Positions 50,550 through 59,641 of a stretch of DNA of 64,000 nt are shown here, one piece after another; positions within the stretch are counted from its first letter, which is position 1; every line of letters starts with the position of its first letter. The notes beneath the pieces are model-generated. The model saw only the letters and a list, made by a program, of their open reading frames with translations. It made no database searches and was not told where the DNA came from. A program made the translations under genes and the position numbers. Source of the stretch: Alteromonas genovensis (GTDB lineage: Bacteria > Pseudomonadota > Gammaproteobacteria > Enterobacterales > Alteromonadaceae); assembly GCF_010500895.1 (NCBI RefSeq), contig NZ_JAAAWO010000001.1:124001-188000 (forward strand), given 5' to 3'.

Positions 50550-52589
50550 CTATTCTGTGAGTATTTCCACTTTCTCATTGCGAATAATAGCTCTGGGTTG
50601 CTGTCGTTCTACTTCGCCATTTTCGTTAAGTGACAGCGAGCCTGTAAGCCCATCGTGATTTAAATATTGTAGCGTGTTTAATATACCAAGCTGAGGAAGC
50701 AGCTCATAGGCGTCATACCCAAAGGCGAATAAACGCTTTTGCATGGTACTTTGTGCTGCAAAGGCTTGGTCTACGGTTTGGGCTAAACCTTGCCATTTAT
50801 GCTGCGGCATTAACCAAGGCATATCGATAAAGTGAATGTTTTTCAAATCTCGCCACTGGTTTTTTCCGCTGTCGTAATCCATAGAGCGAGATGAGGCATA
50901 AACGGGTATGGGCTGCCCATCAAGAGGGTTAAGACTTGCTTCAATGATAGGATTAAGTAATTCAGTGTCTTGTGGTGAAGCAAACGCGATAATCGCGTCT
51001 ATGTCTCGTCTGCTACGAGGCATGTTGTACACTTCGTCATTAGTCATGTACTCAATTTGATTAATTCGCTCGTTGCTTTGCGCCACATCTAGCGCTGAAG
51101 TAATGCCTTCTCTCAGCGAGTTACTGTCATTGAACGTTACCGACGTGATGTTGGTGCGGCGTTTGCCTTCCGCCTTGTTCAGCGTTTCCCAATGCGCTTT
51201 AAATGTATCATCCATGCGCATGTAAAGAGAGCTCTGCTCTGCAATAACAATAGGGGCCCTGAAACCTTTGTTAAATATAAGCTCTGCAAGCTGTTTGGCC
51301 TCATCTTCTGGTGCTAGACCAAAGAAGTTAGCTGCGATAGGTTGCGCAACAGACGTTTTCTCAGATAAACCTTGCTCTGCAGATAAGGGGGGTATCGCGC
51401 TTTTTTGCTCTGATAGCGAGCCGGCTTCAGCGTTCCCCGAAGAATCCTGCTGTGCAAGCAACTCAATGGACCTATCAAGCTCGCCCATTGCCTGCTGAAA
51501 ATTATCAAACCGATTTAGGGCTAATACATTTACCCCAGTAGGTAGGGCAGGCACTATGCGTTCAACGTTATCTTTAAGTAGCGGGCCAATAACAAATTTT
51601 GCTTCTCCGATGGCACTTATAATTCCCTCGGCATCTTTATCTGTGGTATCCACAAAACTAAGCTGAGGCAGGTTGCGCTCGCTCTGATTATCTTCAATGC
51701 TCTGATAATACGCTGCCATGATGCCGTTTTTGATGGTATTTCCCGTTGCGCCAAGACGGCCAGATAGTGGAAGTAATACAGCAATACTGTCGATGCTTGG
51801 ACGAGAAAGCTGGGTAGCGCTATCTACATTTTTAGGGAAAGCCTTGCCTAGGCTATGACCTGCATAGACACGTTTGAAATTGCGTAGGTTAGCGGCAAGT
51901 TGCTCAGGGTTAGAACGATATTCTTGTGTTAACTTTCTAAGTGAAATAAAAGGAGAAAGATTGGGATACTGCGAGCTTACGTCGTCAAGTGATGAGAGGG
52001 ACATAGACGTTACCCATGTCCAAACTTGCTCTACTTTTTGTTCGTCAGTGAGGTCGGTTTTCAATAGGCTGTTTGCCGCCGCGCCATAATTGCCCTCGCG
52101 AATAAATAACTGTGTCTGAAGGTGTGCTTTTTCGACACCAAATTGGCTTTGGTCAGGCACTGTCTCAAGCATGGTCAGTAGAGTTTGGGGCGACGCGTCA
52201 GGGCTGTTCACATACACTTTTGCCATAAGCAGTGCGTAGGCAGATTGGTTAGCAGTAGATACGCCGTCTTGCTTCACTTCATAAAGCACTTGTTGGGCTA
52301 ACAGGGGCTTTTGATTTGCGATATACAGCTCAGCAGCCTCTAGAAGTAAGGTGTCTCTTCGCTCTTTATTGCGAGTTTCAAGCCACGCCTTTTTTGCCTC
52401 AACAAGCTTGTGTTCAGGTGTAATCTCTTCCTGGGTAACAGGCTGCTCAACGGGGGATTTTACGTTTGTTGGAACGTTAACCGCTTTTTTGGGCGTACTC
52501 GTGCAGCCAACTAACAATAACGGTGAAAGCAGTAATGAGGTTACCGCAAAACGCGTGATGTGTTTTCCAGTGGTTCCGGTATGGCGCAC
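50550..52589 (-). CDS. lpoA: Penicillin-binding protein activator LpoA
   Basis: A 679-residue outer-membrane lipoprotein (lipobox LLVGC, Cys29) with an N-terminal TPR-like helical domain (about 55-260) and a C-terminal periplasmic-binding-protein fold (from about 270, SIAVLLPLSGRLGATGNTIKNG). LpoA reaches across the periplasm to stimulate PBP1a transpeptidase. A Ser/Gln/Glu-rich insertion around residues 385-420 interrupts the PBP-like domain. It is first in the lpoA-yraN-diaA-dolP operon and divergent from rsmI. Confidence 0.94.
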   Translation of the reverse strand: MRHTGTTGKHITRFAVTSLLLSPLLLVGCTSTPKKAVNVPTNVKSPVEQPVTQEEITPEHKLVEAKKAWLETRNKERRDTLLLEAAELYIANQKPLLAQQVLYEVKQDGVSTANQSAYALLMAKVYVNSPDASPQTLLTMLETVPDQSQFGVEKAHLQTQLFIREGNYGAAANSLLKTDLTDEQKVEQVWTWVTSMSLSSLDDVSSQYPNLSPFISLRKLTQEYRSNPEQLAANLRNFKRVYAGHSLGKAFPKNVDSATQLSRPSIDSIAVLLPLSGRLGATGNTIKNGIMAAYYQSIEDNQSERNLPQLSFVDTTDKDAEGIISAIGEAKFVIGPLLKDNVERIVPALPTGVNVLALNRFDNFQQAMGELDRSIELLAQQDSSGNAEAGSLSEQKSAIPPLSAEQGLSEKTSVAQPIAANFFGLAPEDEAKQLAELIFNKGFRAPIVIAEQSSLYMRMDDTFKAHWETLNKAEGKRRTNITSVTFNDSNSLREGITSALDVAQSNERINQIEYMTNDEVYNMPRSRRDIDAIIAFASPQDTELLNPIIEASLNPLDGQPIPVYASSRSMDYDSGKNQWRDLKNIHFIDMPWLMPQHKWQGLAQTVDQAFAAQSTMQKRLFAFGYDAYELLPQLGILNTLQYLNHDGLTGSLSLNENGEVERQQPRAIIRNEKVEILTE

Positions 52590-52717
52590 AGTTTCATTCC
52601 TTTTACTTCGATATGGGCTCAGTTTATCTCAACCAGTGTGAAAATCTACGCTTGGCGGCATAAACTGGACTATTGGCATGTTACACTTACCGCATTATCA
52701 CGTTTCTATTATTATTT

Positions 52718-53575
52718 ATGACTAACTCTGCCAATTCTATGAATGACGTTGCTACGCTGTACATTGTACCCACCCCCATCGGAAACTTAAACGACATAAG
52801 CGCTCGTGCTATAGAGGTACTTGGCAGTGTGAGTTGGATTGCGGCAGAAGACACCCGCCATAGCTCAAGATTACTTCAGCACTTGAATATTTCTACCAAA
52901 ACATTATCGCTGCACGATCATAACGAAGATAAGCGTGCAGCCATGTTATGCGAGCGACTGAAGGGTGGCGAAGCGGTTGCGTTGATCAGTGATGCAGGAA
53001 CGCCGCTAATAAGCGACCCTGGTTTTATCTTGGTACGTCGCTGCCGCGAGCAGGGCATCCCGGTTTGCGCTCTGCCAGGCCCCTGCGCAGCCATTACAGC
53101 ATTAAGCGCGTCAGGCTTACCGACAGACAAGTTTATTTTTGAAGGGTTTTTGCCAGTAAAATCACAGGCCAGAGAGAGTGCGGTTTCTGCGCTACTAGAT
53201 AGACCTTACACGAGTGTATTTTACGAAGCGCCACGCAGAATTTTAGACACAGTAACGCTTATTCAGCGCGTGCTCGGTGAAAGGCATATTGTGGTGGCGA
53301 AAGAGCTGACTAAAACTTTCGAAACCTATGTAAGTGGCAGCGCCCAAGATGTTATTGATTACCTAACATCCGAAGCGGCCCACCAAAAAGGTGAATTTGT
53401 GGTGATGATTGGTCCAGCCCATATTAGTGAGCAAGAAATACCTTTTGAGGCAATGTCATTGCTGCACACCCTTTGTGAGCATATTCCACTGAAAAAAGCC
53501 GCTGCGGTAGTTGCAGGCCACTATGGCTTAAAGAAAAATGCGCTTTATCAAGCAGGATTGGACGCAAAAGAATAA
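52718..53575 (+). CDS. rsmI: 16S rRNA (cytidine-1402 2'-O)-methyltransferase RsmI
   Basis: A 285-residue tetrapyrrole-methylase-fold enzyme that methylates C1402 in the ribosomal decoding centre. Family marks are LYIVPTPIGNLNDIS, WIAAEDTRHSSRLLQHL, ALISDAGTPLISDPGF and VCALPGPCAAITALSASGL. The ATG at 52718 is preferred over the TTG at 52673 since homologues begin shortly before LYIVPTPIGN. It is divergent from lpoA, as in E. coli (yraL-yraM). Confidence 0.95.
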   Translation: MTNSANSMNDVATLYIVPTPIGNLNDISARAIEVLGSVSWIAAEDTRHSSRLLQHLNISTKTLSLHDHNEDKRAAMLCERLKGGEAVALISDAGTPLISDPGFILVRRCREQGIPVCALPGPCAAITALSASGLPTDKFIFEGFLPVKSQARESAVSALLDRPYTSVFYEAPRRILDTVTLIQRVLGERHIVVAKELTKTFETYVSGSAQDVIDYLTSEAAHQKGEFVVMIGPAHISEQEIPFEAMSLLHTLCEHIPLKKAAAVVAGHYGLKKNALYQAGLDAKE

Positions 53576-53679
53576 ACCAGAGGTGATAGGGGCTAGCACT
53601 GATCTTAACTGCCTTTTAGTTGTTACCAATTACTAGGTGTTATTAAGACAATGTTGAACAGCAAAAAATGGAGGCGTAA

Positions 53680-53943
53680 ATGAAAAAAACACTGAAAATC
53701 ACCATGGGAGAAGGCAAGTGGCTGGTAGATGTTTTCTCAAAGGCCAATGATTCGGGAGTGTTCGATTTAATTCACCCCAATACCAGCGCTGAGATATCGT
53801 TTAATGAAGGCGAGATGTATGGTTTTCGTTATAGCGTAAGCGGAAAAAAAGGTACCTCATTTACCATCGAGCTGGATGATATCGTGTTAGTAGAAGGTGA
53901 AATAGATGACAGCGAAACCGCAAAGGGTAGCGGTGTTATTTAA
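53680..53943 (+). CDS. Small beta-rich protein of unknown function
   Basis: I do not recognise this 87-residue protein. It is rich in alternating hydrophobic and charged residues (KTLKITMGEGKWLVDVFS, TSFTIELDDIVLVEGEI), suggesting an all-beta fold, with an acidic, Gly/Ser-containing tail. There is no signal peptide. It has a strong ribosome binding site (GGAGG, 7 bases before the ATG) and is closed by a long terminator hairpin, so it is an independent and probably well expressed gene. Confidence 0.7.
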   Translation: MKKTLKITMGEGKWLVDVFSKANDSGVFDLIHPNTSAEISFNEGEMYGFRYSVSGKKGTSFTIELDDIVLVEGEIDDSETAKGSGVI

Positions 53944-53959
53944 GTTCTATCGATGAAGT

Positions 53960-54006
53960 CCAGCAAACGTGTCGGTAGTGAACACAGACACGTTTGCTGG
54001 CTTTTG
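53960..54006 (+). terminator. Strong hairpin terminator after the small beta-rich gene
   Basis: CCAGCAAACGTGTC pairs perfectly with GACACGTTTGCTGG (14 bp) around a 13-base loop, followed by CTTTTG. It sits between the small gene and the oxidoreductase gene and excludes the longer oxidoreductase frame starting at 53953. Confidence 0.8.
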
Positions 54007-54036
54007 ACTCACGACAATAAAACCATGAGGTATGCA

Positions 54037-55029
54037 ATGCCGTTACCCCTTTCGCTTCTTGATTTGGCGCCTATATCAGAAGGCCAGAGTATAAGTAATG
54101 CACTTAGTAATTCGCGAGAGCTAGCTCAGCAAGCAGAGTGCAGTGGATATCAACGGGTTTGGTTGGCAGAACATCACGGTATGTTTGGCGTGGCAAGTTC
54201 CGCTACTGCGGTAGTACTAGGGAATATTGCTAATGCGACCAATCATATTCGAGTTGGAGCGGGTGGTGTGATGTTGCCCAACCATTCACCTCTTGTCATT
54301 GCTGAGCAATTTGGCACATTAGAAACTTTGTATCCCGGGCGTATTGATTTAGGGCTTGGGCGAGCTCCAGGTACCGATATGGTTACCGCTAAAGCATTAC
54401 GTAGAAACCTCAGTAATTCAAATGCTATAGACACCTACCCTGACGATATAAAAGAGCTGCAGCGTTATTTGGGGACTCCTGAGCCCGCGCAAAACATTGT
54501 TGCAGTGCCAGGCGCTAATACGCATATTCCTTTGTGGTTATTAGGCTCTAGTTTATACAGTGCGCAGCTTGCCGCATCGTTTGGGCTTCGCTATTCATTT
54601 GCCTCACATTTTGCACCAGACCAACTTTTTGATGCTTTGCACGTTTATCGTTCCACGTTTACTCCGTCCGAAAAATTAGAAAAGCCTTATGTTATGGCAG
54701 GGGTAATGGCGGTGGTCGCTGATACTGATGAGGAAGCGCAATATCTTTTCACTTCGGTTCAGCAACAGTTTATGAATATGCGCCGAGGGCTTAATAAGCC
54801 TTTTGCTAAACCTACAGACGACTTAACTACAATGTGTACGCCTACTGACCATGCAATGCTGTCTCATGTATTGCAGTATGCGCTGGTCGGCTCTAAAGCC
54901 ACAGTGACTGAACAGCTAGCACAGTTTGTCGGGAAAACTGAAGTCGATGAGCTAATTGTTTCTATGCCCATTCATAACTTAGAAGCAAGGTTAAAGAGTG
55001 TATCGCTGCTAGCCGAGATAGTGCACTAG
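54037..55029 (+). CDS. Luciferase-like (LLM class) flavin-dependent oxidoreductase
   Basis: A 330-residue protein of the bacterial-luciferase-like TIM-barrel group, subgroup with the opening [14 protein letters not shown]. Other marks are [61 protein letters not shown], and [15 protein letters not shown]. These bind FMN or F420; in proteobacteria FMN is expected. Substrate unknown. The ATG at 54037 is chosen because GAGG lies 6 bases before it; the longer frame begins inside the terminator stem. Confidence 0.88.
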   Translation: MPLPLSLLDLAPISEGQSISNALSNSRELAQQAECSGYQRVWLAEHHGMFGVASSATAVVLGNIANATNHIRVGAGGVMLPNHSPLVIAEQFGTLETLYPGRIDLGLGRAPGTDMVTAKALRRNLSNSNAIDTYPDDIKELQRYLGTPEPAQNIVAVPGANTHIPLWLLGSSLYSAQLAASFGLRYSFASHFAPDQLFDALHVYRSTFTPSEKLEKPYVMAGVMAVVADTDEEAQYLFTSVQQQFMNMRRGLNKPFAKPTDDLTTMCTPTDHAMLSHVLQYALVGSKATVTEQLAQFVGKTEVDELIVSMPIHNLEARLKSVSLLAEIVH

Positions 55030-55121
55030 GGATAAGGGATTGAGGAGTTATTAAAAAGGTTTCGGTTACATTGAAACTCGTACAAAAAAGGTCAGCATGG
55101 CAGAACACAAATAACACTAAG

Positions 55122-55147
55122 AAAAAGTCGGCTGATGTACGCCGACT
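55122..55147 (-). terminator. Rho-independent terminator after nspC
   Basis: Read on the minus strand, AGTCGGC pairs with GCCGACT around GTACATCA and is followed by TTTTTC. It lies 20 bases after the nspC stop and ends the norspermidine gene pair. Confidence 0.85.
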
Positions 55148-55166
55148 GTTTCTCAGATTTGTTGGT

Positions 55167-56297
55167 TTAAGACAAGCGCCCTTTAAAGTCTTCGTACGTG
55201 AAACGTCGCACTAATTCAAACTCACCGTTTAAGCGCAATATGCCAATGGACGGATGATCAACCCCATTAAAAAACGTGGTTTTTACCATGGTGTAGTGCA
55301 TCATATCTTCAAACTGGATACGGCTTCCTGCCACCAGAGGTTCATCGAACGAGTAGGTGTCTATAACATCTCCAGCAAGACATGAGTTGCCGCCAAGTTT
55401 GTAATTGTGTGACTTTTCATTTGGTAATGCCGCATTAAATACGGTAGGTCGATAGGGCATTTCAAGCACATCTGGCATGTGCGCCGTGGCCGAGATATCC
55501 AATATGGCAATATCACCTTCGTTATTCACCACATCCACCACTTCCGATATTAAAGGGCCTGTTTGCCACGCTACCGCAGAGCCCGGCTCTAAGATAATAT
55601 CAAGGTGAGGGTAGCGCTCTTTAAATGCCGACAGTGTGTTGATCAAGTGCTCAACGTCATAGCCTTCGCTTGTCATTAAATGACCACCGCCTAAATTCAG
55701 CCATTTCAATTGATGTAGCCATTTGCCAAATCGTTTCTCAATGGCCTGCAAAGTACGCTCTGTGGCAAAAGAGTCGCACTCGCATAAATTGTGGCAGTGA
55801 AAACCTTCAATGCCGTCTAAGCTTATACCTTCTAGCTCATCCGCTCTTATCCCTAATCGCGAACCGGGTGCAGCTGGGTCGTAAAGTGGTGTATCTGCTT
55901 CTTGATGCTCTGGGTTAATTCTCAGCCCTAGTGATACGTCTTTTAGCGCCTCACGGTGAGTATGCCATTGGCTGAGGCTGTTAAACGATAAATGATGTAC
56001 CAGTGAAGCCAGTGCTTTTGCATCCTCCGCTTTATACGCAGGGGAATAGGCATGAACCTCTTTGCCCATTTCGGCTGCTAACTTTGCCTCCCACACTGAG
56101 CTTGCGGTGGCACCTTGAAGATATTGTTTGACGATATCGAAGCAAGACCACATGGAAAAGCCTTTAAGGGCTAAAATAATTCGCACGCCAGACTCGTCTT
56201 GAACCCGCTTCATCAGCGTTAGGTTACGAATTAATTTTGCCTCCTCAAGAACATAGCAGGGTGAGGGAATATCAGTGCGTTGGGTAAGATCGGTCAA
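55167..56297 (-). CDS. nspC: Carboxynorspermidine decarboxylase
   Basis: A PLP-dependent alanine-racemase-fold enzyme that removes CO2 from carboxynorspermidine (or carboxyspermidine). The PLP lysine is in IILALKGFSMW, with the glycine-rich phosphate loop LNLGGGHLMTSEGYD, substrate residues in GFHCHNLCE, and EPGSAVAW. The longest frame opens with a GTG at 56336, but that codon is inside a terminator stem; TTG at 56297 (376 residues) has GGAG ten bases upstream and gives a start matching known NspC proteins, with TTG at 56306 a third option. Its partner synthase lies upstream. Confidence 0.9.
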   Translation of the reverse strand: MTDLTQRTDIPSPCYVLEEAKLIRNLTLMKRVQDESGVRIILALKGFSMWSCFDIVKQYLQGATASSVWEAKLAAEMGKEVHAYSPAYKAEDAKALASLVHHLSFNSLSQWHTHREALKDVSLGLRINPEHQEADTPLYDPAAPGSRLGIRADELEGISLDGIEGFHCHNLCECDSFATERTLQAIEKRFGKWLHQLKWLNLGGGHLMTSEGYDVEHLINTLSAFKERYPHLDIILEPGSAVAWQTGPLISEVVDVVNNEGDIAILDISATAHMPDVLEMPYRPTVFNAALPNEKSHNYKLGGNSCLAGDVIDTYSFDEPLVAGSRIQFEDMMHYTMVKTTFFNGVDHPSIGILRLNGEFELVRRFTYEDFKGRLS

Positions 56298-56323
56298 GGT
56301 GTTCAAGCTCCGGTCAATAACGT

Positions 56324-56352
56324 AAAAAAGGGGCACTTAACATAGCGCCCCT
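56324..56352 (-). terminator. Terminator-like hairpin between the synthase gene and nspC
   Basis: Read on the minus strand, AGGGGCGCT pairs with AGTGCCCCT (one G-T pair) around ATGTTA and is followed by six T. It would terminate transcription 33 bases after the synthase stop and before nspC, either fully or in part. The nspC start lies just past the T-run. Confidence 0.75.
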
Positions 56353-56385
56353 CGTAAATATCTATAAGTATTTGTTCAAAGCAAT

Positions 56386-57588
56386 CTATTTAGTGAAAGG
56401 GCTACTATCGCACTCTAGTACATGCCATGGCAGTCCGTGTTCATTAAGCATATCCATGAACGGGTCTGGATCAAACTGTTCCATATTCCACACGCCAGCT
56501 TCTTTCCACGTGCCGTTTAGCATAAGTGCAGCACCAATCATCGCAGGAACGCCTGTGGTGTAAGATACCGCCTGAGCACCTACTTCCTCATTACACTTGG
56601 CGTGTTCGCAGTTATTGTAGATAAAGATGGTTTTTTCTTTGCCATCTTTTACACCTGTAATGTAAGTACCAATACAGGTCATCCCTACATAACCTTCTGC
56701 AAGCGAGCCTGGGTTAGGTAATACGGCTTTTAGAAACTCTAAAGGTACAACTTGTTGGCCTTGAAATTCTATAGGCTCAATGCTCGTCATACCGATACCT
56801 TCAAGCACGCGAAGGTGGTTAAGGTAAGCCTCGCCAAATGTCATCCAAAAACGGGCACGTTTAAGTGTTGGGAAGTGTTTCACCAACGACTCAAGCTCTT
56901 CATGGAACATAAGATACGAAGCGCGCTCGCCAATATTTTGATAGTCAACGTCTTCTCTAACACTAAGCGGATCAGTTTCTTTCCACTCACCATTTTCCCA
57001 AAATTTACCACGCTGAGTAATTTCGCGGATATTGATTTCTGGGTTGAAGTTAGTCGCGAATGCTTGACCGTGGTCGCCCCCATTACAATCGACAATATCA
57101 AGGTAGTGAATTTCATCAAAGTAGTGTTTTGCTGCATACGCAGTAAAGACGTTAGTGACACCTGGATCAAAACCACTTCCAAGTAGTGCCATGATACCGG
57201 CATCTTTAAACTTGTCTTGGTATGCCCACTGCCATGAGTATTCAAATTTTGCTACGTCTTTTGGCTCGTAGTTTGCGGTATCAAGATAATGCGTGTTGGT
57301 TGCTAAACACGCATCCATGATAGGTAAGTCTTGATATGGCAATGCCAAATTAATCACTAGGTCAGGCTGCACTTCGTTGATTAACGCTTCCACTTCTTTA
57401 GCATTATCAGCATCTAAAGCAAATACGCCTTTCACGCGGTCTTCACCAACTTCTTGCTGAAGAGCTTCACATTTAGACACCGTTCGGCTTGCTAAGAATA
57501 TTTCATCGAAATGTTGTGGTAAACGAGCACACTTTTTAACCGTCACTGAGGCAACGCCGCCAGCACCAATAATGAGAACGCGAGACAT
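56386..57588 (-). CDS. Carboxynorspermidine synthase (saccharopine dehydrogenase family)
   Basis: A 400-residue NADPH-dependent enzyme joining aspartate semialdehyde to diaminopropane or putrescine, giving carboxynorspermidine or carboxyspermidine. It begins with the Rossmann motif VLIIGAGGVASVTVKKCA, and shows the family stretches INLALPYQDLPIMDACL, GSGFDPGVTNVFTAYAA and FIYNNCEHAKC. Neighbouring nspC settles the pathway. A terminator-like hairpin separates the two genes. No 2,4-diaminobutyrate genes are nearby, so whether norspermidine or spermidine is the product is open. Confidence 0.93.
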   Translation of the reverse strand: MSRVLIIGAGGVASVTVKKCARLPQHFDEIFLASRTVSKCEALQQEVGEDRVKGVFALDADNAKEVEALINEVQPDLVINLALPYQDLPIMDACLATNTHYLDTANYEPKDVAKFEYSWQWAYQDKFKDAGIMALLGSGFDPGVTNVFTAYAAKHYFDEIHYLDIVDCNGGDHGQAFATNFNPEINIREITQRGKFWENGEWKETDPLSVREDVDYQNIGERASYLMFHEELESLVKHFPTLKRARFWMTFGEAYLNHLRVLEGIGMTSIEPIEFQGQQVVPLEFLKAVLPNPGSLAEGYVGMTCIGTYITGVKDGKEKTIFIYNNCEHAKCNEEVGAQAVSYTTGVPAMIGAALMLNGTWKEAGVWNMEQFDPDPFMDMLNEHGLPWHVLECDSSPFTK

Positions 57589-57762
57589 AGTATTAATCCC
57601 TAAATTTTGCGAGTAAATTTTTGCTGAATGCTAGCAGACACCGACGATTTGGCAAGCAAAGTCAGTGTCTGCAAGTATAAATAGTATAAATTTTCCTGCT
57701 AACGATAGAAAACGTTATGAGCGTTTTAACTATTAATGCGTTAACAGGGGCTTAGGTCGAGC

Positions 57763-58173
57763 TTAGGGCGCCGCAGTATTAATTGGCGGCGATACCACCA
57801 CAGAACCGTCAACCTTGTAATAAGGATATAGGAGCAATCGCTCTTCCTGGTCAGGCGACGATGTCACTACCGCTATGGCATCCAAATTTTTGCTGTTCTG
57901 TGTATTGATAGTAGCAGCATAGACTAAAACGCTGTAACTGTTGGTGTCTGTGGTTGTGTCGATGATCCTCCACTGGAGTTGCTCTATAAGCTGCGACTCA
58001 CGTTTGCTCTCAGTGGTTTCATCTGCAAATATACAACCGTTTTTACCGTCTTGGTTTATAGCCGCAAAAGGGTAAAATACATCGCTGTTTAGCAGCATTA
58101 TTTTACATATGGAAAGTGATTTGGAAACAAGTTCTTTTAAAGGGGTTGGCAATGTAACTGGTCGGTCGATCAT
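57763..58173 (-). CDS. Cytosolic protein of unknown function
   Basis: I do not recognise this 136-residue protein. It has no signal peptide or membrane segment. Visible features are an early helical region (LKELVSKSLSICKIMLLNS), FYPFAAINQDGKNGCIFADET and a beta-like C-terminal half (YSVLVYAATINTQNS, LLLYPYYKVDGSVVVSPP). The start is the ATG at 58173 with GAGGAG 8 bases upstream, 20 codons inside the longest frame. It stands alone between the synthase gene and the PLP enzyme. Confidence 0.7.
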   Translation of the reverse strand: MIDRPVTLPTPLKELVSKSLSICKIMLLNSDVFYPFAAINQDGKNGCIFADETTESKRESQLIEQLQWRIIDTTTDTNSYSVLVYAATINTQNSKNLDAIAVVTSSPDQEERLLLYPYYKVDGSVVVSPPINTAAP

Positions 58174-58355
58174 GTTGTATCTCCTCAAAGTTAGCGTTGC
58201 TTGCGATGCTATAGTTAAGACTCTATAGGTCATCGCTACTATTTTACGATTGCTGTTTTTAGATACCCTGTACTTTTTTTCCTTTCATCATTACTTACGG
58301 TGTATTGGACTCATAGGTTTACTATCACTATAGAAATGAGCAATGTGCAATCCCT

Positions 58356-59525
58356 TTAGCGAGCACCCTGAAGTCCGCCGGTGTGTAAGACAATAATCTT
58401 ACTACCTGATTTAAATGTGCCCTTTTTAAGCATATCTTTCAATGCGAAAAATACTTTTCCGGAATAAACAGGCTCAACCTTAAAGGGCATGGCGTTGTTA
58501 AAGTTCTCACAAAACGTCTTTAGGTAGGGCGGCGCTTTTGCATATCCACCGCAATGGTATTTATGGTTAATATGCCAGTTACTGATTGCCTTATTTTCTT
58601 CCACATTGATCGCAGGCGCTTTTGCTGCCAGTTCTTTTGTCATAAGTTCTTTTGTCACAATTTTTTTTGTCAAAATGGCGGGGGGTAAGAACTGATTAAC
58701 TAAGGATTCCAAGTAATCTTGGCCTTTAAGGACGCCAATACCAATAGCGTGCTGATTTGGCGTTAACGCACTGACAATACCTCCCATTGTGGCACCACTG
58801 GCTACGGGGGCAATAATAGTGTCGAACTCGGTATTGTGATTGGTAGCGAGCGCTTCAGCAATTTCACTAACTAACTCTGCAACCCCTTCGATTGCCTGTT
58901 TTTGGCTTCCCCCTTCTGGGATGATAATGGCAGGGGAGAAGCGCTCTTTTAGTGAGTTGAGGTATTCGGCAGAGTCCCGTTTTTTATAGGTTATTCGGTC
59001 AACATATTCAATATCGACGTTCCATGAAGTTAGGTCGCTAATCATTGCTGTTGGTGTAGCAGAATAGTCACCACGAATAATGGCTGAAAGCGGAATGCCG
59101 AGGGTATGACACACATATCCGAGTGCATGTAGGTGATTTGAAAAGCCACCACCAAAACTGATGAGTCTGACAGAGCCTTTGGCGGTGAATGAAGAGCCCT
59201 CAGCGGTGAGCGAAGAGCCCTCAGCAATAATTGAAGACTCTTCAGCGTCAGGAGAGTCCTCATCAGCATTTTGAGGTAGTTCTTCCTCAAATTCAGCGCC
59301 GTCTAGGTATTGCTCTGCGTAGTCATAAATAAACTGCTTTAGTTTTCGCCACTTATTACCAGACACTACGGGGTGTATTTTGTCGTCGCGCTTTACATAA
59401 ATAGTCACATCCTCGGCACCAGGCCAGTCAGGTGTGAACAATTCTAAAGGTGAAGGCTGGGTGAGTGTCTGCTCAAGCGTTGTTAGTTTATTCACAGGAG
59501 GAAGTTGCCACAATTGATCATTCAT
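58356..59525 (-). CDS. ACC deaminase/D-cysteine desulfhydrase family PLP enzyme
   Basis: A 389-residue member of the tryptophan-synthase-beta-like PLP family, with the PLP lysine in VVSGNKWRKLKQF (Lys58), GGGFSNHLHALGYVC and the phosphate-binding APVASGATMGGIVSA. It could deaminate 1-aminocyclopropane-1-carboxylate or desulfurate D-cysteine; family proteins of this type in marine bacteria are usually of unknown substrate. It is about 60-70 residues longer than typical, because of two low-complexity insertions (about residues 78-118 with repeated SSxxAEG, and about 275-305 with repeated TKEL). Both look like slippage expansions inside a working frame. Confidence 0.85.
   Translation of the reverse strand: MNDQLWQLPPVNKLTTLEQTLTQPSPLELFTPDWPGAEDVTIYVKRDDKIHPVVSGNKWRKLKQFIYDYAEQYLDGAEFEEELPQNADEDSPDAEESSIIAEGSSLTAEGSSFTAKGSVRLISFGGGFSNHLHALGYVCHTLGIPLSAIIRGDYSATPTAMISDLTSWNVDIEYVDRITYKKRDSAEYLNSLKERFSPAIIIPEGGSQKQAIEGVAELVSEIAEALATNHNTEFDTIIAPVASGATMGGIVSALTPNQHAIGIGVLKGQDYLESLVNQFLPPAILTKKIVTKELMTKELAAKAPAINVEENKAISNWHINHKYHCGGYAKAPPYLKTFCENFNNAMPFKVEPVYSGKVFFALKDMLKKGTFKSGSKIIVLHTGGLQGAR
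59182..59265 (-). repeat. 21-bp tandem repeat within the PLP enzyme gene
   Basis: Units at 59182-59202, 59203-59223 and 59224-59244, with a degenerate fourth to 59265, each encoding seven residues of the form EGSSxxA. The first two units differ at only two positions. Since 21 is a multiple of three, gain or loss of units keeps the frame. Confidence 0.85.
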
Positions 59526-59641
59526 TATCTGCTCGCAGTATAACTAATACGACCACAAATCAAAAAGTATAGAAATGTTGAAGGCGTCAGTTCGTCAAAT
59601 AGGGCGACTAAAATCGACGCTGGAGAGTCATACAGGGAAAA

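Noticed and set aside
53576..53679. RNase P RNA gene, often next to rsmI in Gammaproteobacteria
   Set aside because: The gap is only about 100 bases and contains none of the conserved RNase P RNA blocks.
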